From positions 1 through 25,632 of the forward strand of contig JAAPAO010000520.1 in assembly GCA_013115145.1 (NCBI GenBank): 25,632 nucleotides of DNA. The letters run 5' to 3'. Both the position numbers and the translations under genes were made by a program. A model generated the notes under the pieces. That model ran no database searches. It was not told the DNA's origin and saw only the letters and a program-made list of their open reading frames with translations. Below, piece by piece: positions 18,848-25,632 of the stretch (position 1 is its first letter; the number at the start of each line of letters is the position of its first letter). This DNA is from Perkinsus chesapeaki (Eukaryota; Perkinsozoa; Perkinsida; Perkinsidae).

Positions 18848-20175
18848 TTCTTATTTCAATGAAGGATGGAGAGTGTGGAGTCATGATGCTCTGACATCGC
18901 GAAGTTCGATGCTCTGGTGTCATGCGGATGAACATGTGTTGAAAGATGTTAAACAATCGACTGCGTCGTGTTGATAGTATGATAAATAGAGTTCACAAGG
19001 GGTCATTCACGAGTGGTACGCCGATCCTAACGTCAAGGATGTACAATATAACTGTGTGCCAACAGTGTTGCCGCAACAGAAACAGGCAAATGAGGAGTCA
19101 ACTCCGGCTCTCCTGCTTTCCCTGTTAAAGCGTATATCGATCAGGCTACTGGTGCGTATAGCAACATACTCTGTACCAGCTCCATACTCGCGCGATGCAG
19201 CGGACTAGTTTCGGATGACGGCTACTTGCCGACGATTCCGCCCGGCCTACTTGGACACTCGCCGACTAACTTAGTTGAACTAAGGGGTTCCAATTCATGT
19301 ATTCGGTACCTTAGCGCTCGACATTAAGACTCGAGTAAGCGAACTCGAGTTAACGGTTGATTCTAGGACTAGTTTTAATCCTAAAACAATATAGCTCGTA
19401 CAGACAATTGATAACCACCGAAACTGTGTGATTCATTTTGGGATGAATTTTCAACTCGTGCAAAATGATTGATCAACGCAACTGCCAAGTACAGTAAAAA
19501 CCTTGCGATACAAGACTTGAAAACTTCGTATGGTGAATCAAGTCAAGGTAAAGTCAAGACTTAAAGCACCACCTTTGTAGATTCGTAGGATGATCGGCGG
19601 CTTCCTATCAGGAGCTTTACGAGTGTACAGCACAAGTTTGGTGAGGATATTTTAAGGCTAGGATCCTTATGGTAAAGACGTTCTAATCCAAGAGCGCTTG
19701 TTAACTCTGTCTATCATCAAGTTAATGGTTGATGATATCAACCATCGTTCATCCGCTCTACACTGTAGGGTCTACACTTGTCCACATTTGTGCACATAGT
19801 TGTAGCTCGAACCGCCATTCGAGGACGGCGACTGGTAAAAATATGCTGTTGATTATGTGGTTGAATTGAGGCTGGGGCTCTCAACCATCACAAAACCTAA
19901 ACTGCGCTACGTGCCTTATCCTATACCTCCATGACTTAATGGTCCAAAGGTTACTGGGCGTGCTCATGCTGCAGACGACCCGGGGTCGATCCTCGGTAGC
20001 TGTACCTCTCCCTATATGGAAGCTGCGCCGTGTTACGGCTTGCTAGTCCAACACCTTAATTCGCGTTAGTATCACTATAGGGTCGCCGGGCAGGACCACA
20101 CTACTACCGAACACGACAACTCATAGATAGAAAAATGATTCTTCAAAAATCCCCGTACATACACGAGATAAGCTA
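18848..20175. other. Gene-free stretch between convergent genes
   Basis: About 1.3 kb with stops in all frames and no protein-like segment. It separates the plus-strand mucin gene from the minus-strand UCHL3 gene. A small inverted repeat at 19725-19745 (ATGGTTGAT, 3-nt spacer, ATCAACCAT) and a repeated ACTCGAGT near 19330-19352 are the only structures I noticed. Confidence 0.5.
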
Positions 20176-21607
20176 TCACAGAGATGATTCACCTGCTGTC
20201 AAGGCAAGGATATTGAAGCGAATCTCGTCGGGATCTCGTTTCATGAACACGTTCTTGACCACATCAACAGTACGTTGCAAGACCTAAACAAGCAAGGAGC
20301 TATATAATAATGCAACACAGCAGCTACTGATTCAGTTGAGGAACTTGAGAGTAATCCAAACGAATACAGTATACCTTACATAAAGGTAGTTCATTCGTGG
20401 TTCTGATAGCCGACAGAAGGCCCGAAGAAACTCTTCGGGTTCAACTTTATTGCTTACTGCTACCATAAGATATATCATTCCAACACCCTCCACACTTTTG
20501 TTAAAAAGACCCCGGGGCGGCCGCCACCCCACATGTGATCCAGCCCGCGGCACCGAGAATAATACGAAATGATGATCAATTGTCACATAGTGATAATCAC
20601 AGCAACGAGCGCACTCAGATGCACAGTGACCGAAATGGTGGTGTTAAAAACGACGATAGAGCCTCGGCAAACTTCGATGATGAAATTGCATCCTCACCTG
20701 ATCCTCACTGCATTTCCCATGTGGGATCGGCGAAGGTTTGCGGCCGTCTAACTCGAGGAGTTTCCCGTCCACAACTACGAATGCCACGAAGTGCGTGTTA
20801 ACCTATAAGTAGAGGACTGGATGCGACAGGCTGCGGTGAGTGCAATGCCTTACAGATTCATCCTCCGCCGGGGGACGACTCTGGCCCTGATGCTCAGCCT
20901 GATTCGGAAACCACACTATCGTAAATGACCTGGTCTGATTGGGCACCTGTCGGTGGGCCTTCTCGAGCTTATCATCCTCTTCTATATAAACTGCCCGCTC
21001 ATCTGGTGTCATTGACTTGGTATTGTTGAGTAATTCAGCGATGTAGGAGTTATCGGCTGCGGCCCAACCCGTCCCAATCTTATCTACATCAACAATCGGC
21101 TCACCATATTCAACTCCAACTTTCCCATTCATGTTCGCCATGCAGTGTATCAGTCCTATTGTGCCACACGCATTACCAACTCGCTGTTTCGTGAAATAAG
21201 CCTGACCGAGAAGCAGTAATAACGGCAGCACCTTCCTCGCACGACTGTACGGCTGCGGGAATCTCCTCTTTTTTAACAGCTTCAATCCGTCCCTTGTCAT
21301 CCTCTTCAGTGGAGTCCTTAATAGGAAACAATAGTACCTGAAACCCGTGCATTCCACAGGCCAGCCGCAAATAGCCTTCGCCGCGCACAACTGCAACAAC
21401 TGGTTGAGGCACCATATCCAGAGCCCAGTCCTCGACCGATAGAACATCCGTGAAGTGTAGAAAGGAGGGCAGGCCTGATGACATTGCCCCAGATACTGCA
21501 GAGGTGCCAACGGTACTACCAAGCCCACGGGCGTAGCTTGTCATCACTTCTGGGTTGGCCTCTAGGGGAAGCCAGCGCTTACCTCTGCCATCGGATGCGT
21601 TAGTCAT
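20176..21607 (-). CDS. UCHL3: Ubiquitin C-terminal hydrolase, UCHL3 type (peptidase C12), 8 exons
   Basis: Cysteine protease that cleaves small adducts from the C-terminus of ubiquitin; the mammalian relative also acts on NEDD8. Exons 21520-21607, 21389-21474, 21251-21337, 21105-21201, 20947-21056, 20854-20898, 20698-20802 and 20176-20283 join in phase to 241 residues (human UCHL3 is 230). Marks: [12 protein letters not shown] at the start, MVPQPVVAV, oxyanion Gln93 and nucleophile Cys99 in [17 protein letters not shown], the crossover-loop region around TPDERAVY, His175 in NTHFVAFV, Asp190 in LLELDGRKP, and [13 protein letters not shown] near the end. All catalytic residues are present. The last intron (20284-20697) is 414 nt against 45-51 nt for the others. 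An upstream in-frame Met at 21640 is a possible alternative start. Confidence 0.95.
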
Positions 21608-21738
21608 TAAAAGGCGATCACGAGCTCTTCCCAATGACAACGTTACTGCAACACAACAAAACCGTTGTCGAACGGTGGTCGTCGAAGAGTCAACTACATC
21701 TTATCATTATTATTCTACATAGATACACAGATACACAG

Positions 21739-22836
21739 TCAATGGCTAAGCTCGATCCACGTCACTTCCCCCGAGCCTCCCTCGGAAACGAGTTGCCTTT
21801 GCAAAACGTCGATCTTCTTGCCTTTACGGCTAAGCAGCGCAACCGGTCTGCCGTGAACCAGCTCTTTCTTAGAGATATCGAAGCGGCCAGTATCACCGAC
21901 GAACTTCACAGACAGTGTACCGTCGATAACATTTTCCGCATCCGCCCACTTCTGAATCCATCCTTTCAGTTCATCATCCTCTCTATCTGCCGGATGCAGG
22001 GCCACTGTTATTCCCGTGACAGGCGTGCAGATATCACCAGGGTGAACTCGAAGGTGCGTCTTGTCAATTACTTCACACCCATCGATAATCGGGTACTCCA
22101 TCTTGCCCACCGGAGACTCTCTTGGCACCGTCAACGAGAGGCTAGCAGTTCGCCACTCGCAGTTCCTCATCCTTCTCAGACGGATCTCGTACAAATCCAA
22201 CAGGGAAAAGAAATGCCGGAGAAAGCTCGCGTGGGAGACAATCACGTACACAACGTCATCGCTCCATTGGTTCTCCTGCAGATCCTCGCGGATCAAAGCC
22301 ACCAAGTTGCGAACCCTTTGGTCAACCTCCTCCCGAGTCTCCCTCGGATGCTCGGCGGTCATAACGTCCATTTCGTGCCCATCGCCTTTCATTTCTATCC
22401 CGATCTCTGGTCCGAAAAACTCCTTGGCATTCGCCTCCACCTGCGAGAGTGACGGCCGAGTATCACAAGTATGCAGACCGCACTGCTCTCTCGCCCAGTC
22501 AGTCACTATCACCGAATCGCCCGCGAGATGCTCACGCCAAGGCTCGCTCACAATAGCTGCCGTCTCTATGGTTCGTCGAAGAGTGCTGCAGATGAGCCTC
22601 ACTTTCTTAGCGCATCGGACCCCGACCGGGGCGCCTGCCATTCGGGCTTGCTGGCGGCCGAAGTCGGTGAGCTCCGCATCTTGATAGCATGGGTCTGTGA
22701 AGATGTCCTCTCTGGAAACATTGGCTGGCCTCGTGCGGGAGGCGACATTATGTGTAGCCTCACCGTGCCGTAAGAAGTATACAGTGACCGACGATCGAGA
22801 CGGAGATGACGCTGTGGGGGGAAGGGAAGACGACAT
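21739..22836 (-). CDS. Histidine phosphatase superfamily protein (phosphoglycerate mutase-like)
   Basis: A single uninterrupted frame of 365 residues from ATG 22836; an upstream Met at 22866 would add ten. The catalytic motif FLRHGEATHN places the phospho-accepting His at 24. STLRRTIETA supplies the conserved Arg, and IVSHASFLRHFF the second catalytic His, so this branch-1 enzyme looks active. The closest match I can name is the fungal PMU1-like group rather than glycolytic mutases. The phosphatase core ends near residue 235; the last ~130 residues, from EVIDKTHLRVHPGDICTPV on, are an extension I do not recognise. The lack of introns contrasts with both neighbours. It ends 131 bp before the UCHL3 start and begins 109 bp after the stop of the cysteine-rich gene. 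Confidence 0.9.
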   Translation of the reverse strand: MSSSLPPTASSPSRSSVTVYFLRHGEATHNVASRTRPANVSREDIFTDPCYQDAELTDFGRQQARMAGAPVGVRCAKKVRLICSTLRRTIETAAIVSEPWREHLAGDSVIVTDWAREQCGLHTCDTRPSLSQVEANAKEFFGPEIGIEMKGDGHEMDVMTAEHPRETREEVDQRVRNLVALIREDLQENQWSDDVVYVIVSHASFLRHFFSLLDLYEIRLRRMRNCEWRTASLSLTVPRESPVGKMEYPIIDGCEVIDKTHLRVHPGDICTPVTGITVALHPADREDDELKGWIQKWADAENVIDGTLSVKFVGDTGRFDISKKELVHGRPVALLSRKGKKIDVLQRQLVSEGGSGEVTWIELSH

Positions 22837-22945
22837 TATAAAACACTCAAACCTACTATGAGGCACTCAATGCTGATGACACTATAAAACGCAGGGGGAC
22901 AGTTCTGCACACAATTGGAGACGTGTGTTCATGGAGTCGCTACTT

Positions 22946-23339
22946 TCACCAGAAGGGTCGATACTGGTAGTACCACACGGTGAGATGCCTCATGGTCGGG
23001 TCGACAATGACATAGCAATAGTTGCTGGGGTGATCATTGGAGTGAAGCTTCGTCCCGCTAACTCCGGTCACTCTGTATGCTCTACACGGGCAGATTATGC
23101 TACCGTCCGGGGCTAGACGAACTGATACGAGATCCTGAAGCACACAAGTGCAGCAGCTACTACTATCAGCGGGATATATTGGCCAAGACACAGCACTTCA
23201 ATTGAGGAGCTGCAGAAGGACAACAAACATCCCCCAAAGGGCAATGTGTCTCAGCCTTTTTATTAATATATTATCTATTGAAAAGCGGCATGACTATGAA
23301 AATAGAAATAGCCGACAGCCTTAAGGGGCCAATCGCCAT
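22946..23339 (-). CDS. Small secreted cysteine-rich protein, 99 residues, 3 exons
   Basis: Exons 23295-23339, 23190-23255 and 22946-23134 join through GT-AG introns of 39 and 55 nt to 100 codons. The start MAIGPLRLSAISIFI is a signal peptide interrupted by the first intron. After likely cleavage come HCPLGDVCC, LKCC, ICPCRA and NYCYV: eight cysteines with two adjacent pairs, suggesting a disulfide-stabilised fold. The C-terminus is aromatic (LTVWYYQYRPFW). The paired cysteines recall granulin-like or other small secreted folds, but spacing does not settle a family. Role unknown. The first donor (GTCATG) is weaker than most here, and the gene is too fragmented to stand out in a simple frame scan. 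Confidence 0.55.
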
Positions 23340-23459
23340 CTTAGAACCCCTTGAAAGATCAGTCAGGGATAAAGTGAGGAGCATATTACTTTGAACGGTC
23401 CTTCAGGGGCGCATTTTGAGCCCCCGAGTAGCACAGTTGTGCGAGGCTAGAAGAACACC

Positions 23460-24608
23460 TCAAGAAGCTAGACAAGAAGTTTGGCTTTTCGTAAAGCGCT
23501 GCAAAACAGAGAACACTACGAAGCAACCTATCTAGTGCCTGCCATGAGTGGTATAAATAAGCTACAGATACGAGGGCCCTCCGATGGTCGACCCCTCCGG
23601 TCCGGGACACAGTACCCACAGCAGCAGATGCTGGGTGGGTATTACCTTGAAGATCTGCTTGGTGTGCTCAATGTAAGGGGTGATAACCTCATCATATTGA
23701 TTAGACGCTCCACCGATAACAACATGCCAGAACACTTTAAAGAGGAGTTCTCGACCTGAGATATGTGCTGTAGACGAGGTCCTGGTCATACGCATTGCAG
23801 CCAGGAAAACCGTAGATGTAGTGGCGTGGAAGGGGACGGGAAGAGAGACCCACTCATTACGCGCTTTCTTAGAGAAGACCTCATAGAGCTCAGAATCCTC
23901 ACAAACCAGAGCTTCCCTTAGTGTATCGTAAAGTGGTATCTTTAAGGTGAATAAAATGCAACCTTGAAGCTAAGATACTATCCCCACCCCTTCCCAATCT
24001 TCCTCAAGTCGACCTTGTATGCGTCCAGTCGATGGATTCACAATTCGTTTTTCCGTCAGTACCTGTCCAAGCTCCAATCTATCTGCCAAGAAGCATTTTC
24101 GGCTACATGAAAGATACTCATGTCGGTCTGGCTGATGCTGACCGGGTCGAGCTCTACCTTTGCCTGCGACCCAAGCGAACCAACCCCTGCGCACGCGTGC
24201 GGGAGAATCTAAAGAAGTGCTTTAGGTTTCTCTGTGCCCGGAAATGACAGGGACCTACTCGTTGTGCTTCGGAGCTGGCAAAAAACTGGTTGACCATAAA
24301 CCGAGCCTCGTCCTCGCTGTTAGCTGGGCTATCATACAGAAACCGAATGATGACCTGAGGGACGATGGCCCCTGGTGGGATATTATGAGAACATGGGCAA
24401 AGGAATTGTGATGACGAAGACGACTGGGGAGTACCATATCCTGTCCTAGCCCCCATTTGATGAAGTCTGCCTGGAGCTGTCTGTTGCCAAAGCACTTTGG
24501 TACCGATTCGGGAAGGAACCCGAACTTGTACGACCTCTCCGACTTCTGGTCCACTCCGTTAGGGCCGCCGCCACCGACGCCGACATCCAGTTCGGAGATG
24601 ATGGTCAT
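23460..24608 (-). CDS. Unidentified multi-exon gene, incomplete model
   Basis: Exons 24422-24608, 24259-24371, 24063-24208 and 24004-24013 join in phase to a 151-residue frame ending in TGA. It contains SYKFGFLPESVPKCFGNRQL, VIIRFLYDSPANSEDEARFM and VELDPVSISQTDMSIFHV. A second strongly coding-like open block, 23646-23969 (108 codons, GTAATA donor at its 3' end), carries LYDTLREALVCEDSELYEVF and LLFKVFWHVVIGGASNQYDE. It lies directly downstream on the same strand, so it is probably a later exon, but I could not find a junction that joins it cleanly. A further possible exon runs to a TGA near 23460. No family is recognised. The donor of the first intron (GTCTTC) is poor, so the N-terminal half may be mis-spliced. 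Confidence 0.42.
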
Positions 24609-25040
24609 AAGGTAGTCGGTAGAATGGCCGCTGCATTCGCATCACTGCTGCCAGGCCCCTCCCTCGCTACATAGTGTAAAATACGGTGATATTTAGGAGA
24701 GGATGAATTAATGTTGGCAGTACAAAGAGTTCGTGTAAAGTGTACAAAGTGTTGGGGAACAAAGGGTTAATGGAAATTCTTGTGAAAAGGAAGGTGTTGA
24801 GGTGATGCTTTACTGCATTTCACTAAATGGGCCTGTTGATCATCATCCCAGCTTTGATTCTAGATCCCTAGAGTCTAAAAGAAAAGACATATCGATTGGT
24901 GCAGTTGCGAAATCCCAGTCCCCCCTTGAACTCCTTAGAAAAGCGCGCGTCTCGATAGAAAATTTTCATTCCCTCCACATTGACGACAGTCTCATCACAT
25001 CCACCATCCATACAGGTCCTCGTTGACACTTTAACAGGGG
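24609..25040. other. Right-hand intergenic stretch
   Basis: Upstream flank of the minus-strand gene at 24608. A plus-strand frame at 24802-25026 (74 codons, MLYCISLNGPVDHHPSF…) is open but has no recognisable feature or splice continuation; I do not call it a gene. Confidence 0.4.
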
Positions 25041-25044
25041 CCTA

Positions 25045-25157
25045 TTTCACAACGCTGCCACCTCACCTTGCTCCTTATAAATAGGTGCGAGGCGCAAGGC
25101 GCCTTAGGGTGAGGTGGGCAAGGTGCACCTAATAGCCAAAATAGTAAGGTTGTGAAA
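25045..25157. repeat. Small foldback element (imperfect inverted repeat, MITE-like)
   Basis: The ends are TTTCACAAC (25045-25053) and its reverse complement GTTGTGAAA (25149-25157). An inner pair, CACCTCACC (25059-25067) and GGTGAGGTG (25108-25116), is also complementary, and the palindrome AAGGCGCCTT lies near the centre (25096-25105). A further AAGGCGCCTT at 25179-25188 lies just outside. The arrangement suggests a short non-autonomous DNA transposon or a hairpin. Confidence 0.55.
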
Positions 25158-25212
25158 GCGCCTTGCCAAAAAATTGTAAGGCGCCTTACGGTTTTTGCAC
25201 CTTATGCCGCCC

Positions 25213-25410
25213 GTTCAATAGACAAGGCTTCGCGCGATTCTGGAACCGTTTCTGAGAATCGATTTTAAAAATCGTTTCCGACTTGGTGTTCAACAGACAC
25301 GATTTTGAAATTTCAAAAACGTTTCCAGAAACGATTCCAAAAACGATTCTAGACCCCGTTCAACAGACACGATTTTAAAAAACGATTCCAGAAGCGATTC
25401 CAAAATCGCG
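25213..25410. repeat. Tandem A/T-rich repeat with GTTCAACAGACACGATTTT units
   Basis: The 19-bp word is exact at 25288 and 25358, and a related GTTCAATAGACAAGG occurs at 25213, giving periods of 75 and 70 bp. Between them the short words AACGATTCCA and CGTTTCCAGAA recur in both orientations, so the unit is partly self-complementary. Confidence 0.75.
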
Positions 25411-25424
25411 ATAAAAGTACACGA

Positions 25425-25515
25425 ATACTTCCGCCCCTTGGGATCGAACCCGCGACTAACGTCAGCGCACTTTGATTCCCCATCCACTGTGGATGATGCA
25501 CACCATGCACCATTG
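25425..25515 (-). other. tRNA-like segment with RNA polymerase III B box (possible SINE head)
   Basis: On the minus strand GTCGCGGGTTCGATCCC includes a perfect B box (GGTTCGATCC). It is preceded by AAGTGCGCTGACGTTAGTCG, which resembles the anticodon-to-variable part of tRNA-derived SINEs. An A-box-like CAGTGGATGG lies about 45 nt upstream. The T stem does not pair properly beyond two base pairs, so it is not a functional tRNA as read. Confidence 0.35.
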
Positions 25516-25632
25516 TAACGAAACTCTTGCAAGCTTTCCGAACATCCGTAATGGCTGAAATAGGAATCATTCGCCGCGCCATCGCACGTCGTCGCGAACG
25601 AGAAGCAGCCCAACGCAGAGAATTCCGCGTTA

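Noticed and set aside
20071-20094. CACTATAGGG followed by GCCGGGCAGG, resembling a T7 promoter and a cDNA adaptor
   Set aside because: Only the 3' part of the T7 core is present and the adaptor match is broken, with no second vector-like match nearby. The NotI-like site at about 20515 lies inside an intron of a good gene. Not treated as contamination.
21184-21223. Alternative 40-nt intron in UCHL3 removing FTKQ
   Set aside because: It is in phase with valid GT-AG ends, but it would delete the oxyanion Gln conserved in the family. The 49-nt intron at 21202-21250 keeps it and fits the alignment better.
21634-22684. Long plus-strand frames (272 and 207 codons) opposite the histidine phosphatase
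   Set aside because: They lie antisense to a frame with complete catalytic motifs and show no protein character of their own.
25045-25410. CRISPR-like array from regularly spaced repeats
   Set aside because: There are only two exact units plus one degenerate, the spacers are themselves repetitive, and the genome is eukaryotic.
25425-25515. Functional tRNA gene on the minus strand
   Set aside because: The B box is perfect, but the T stem pairs at only two positions and no acceptor stem can be formed; kept only as a tRNA-like segment.

Overview
The window reads as nuclear DNA of a unicellular eukaryote. Almost every gene I could rebuild is split by very short GT-AG introns, mostly 40-50 nt, and the spliced proteins match eukaryote-only families: the NEDD8-activating enzyme subunit UBA3, the ubiquitin hydrolase UCHL3, an S10 serine carboxypeptidase and an UNC93-like transporter. 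My best guess is an alveolate of the Perkinsus type. It rests on the dense short introns, tight same-strand gene spacing, mid-range base composition, and small secreted and Thr/Ala-rich surface proteins. This is inference; no diagnostic marker gene is present.

Layout. From 1 to 11.6 kb the genes lie on the minus strand. They are a possible secreted-protein start (710 to the left edge), a complete 14-exon serine carboxypeptidase (822-2895), a GT-D-type glycosyltransferase with a hydrophobic N-terminus (3314-5082), a secreted or membrane-anchored Cys-containing protein (5304-6243), a truncated second carboxypeptidase copy carrying a stop codon (6922-7655), a 164-residue protein with a mitochondrial-looking N-terminus (8348-8891) and a complete 14-exon UBA3 (9154-11600). 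Strand polarity switches at about 11.6-12.1 kb.

Three well-supported genes follow on the plus strand: a charged, probably helical protein (12106-13627), a single-exon 475-residue UNC93/DUF895 transporter (14450-15877) and a Thr/Ala repeat mucin-like protein with a signal peptide and hydrophobic tail (17804-18688). About 1.3 kb without genes separates these from a second minus-strand block: UCHL3 (20176-21607), an intronless histidine phosphatase (21739-22836), a 99-residue secreted eight-cysteine protein (22946-23339) and an unidentified multi-exon gene (about 23460-24608). The right end (25.04-25.6 kb) is repetitive: a small foldback element, tandem copies of an A/T-rich unit and a tRNA-like B box.

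How the genes relate. UBA3 activates NEDD8, and in other eukaryotes UCHL3 can hydrolyse NEDD8 as well as ubiquitin, so two parts of one modifier pathway lie about 9 kb apart; this may be chance. Several products look secretory or surface-located (carboxypeptidase, GT-D protein, mucin-like protein, cysteine-rich protein), but nothing indicates one operon-like system. The most notable points are the carboxypeptidase duplication with a conversion-like tract, the mucin gene with two possible 3' ends, and the GT-D protein.

Exon models were built by eye. Where I call one well supported, every junction keeps the frame and the summed exons are a multiple of three.
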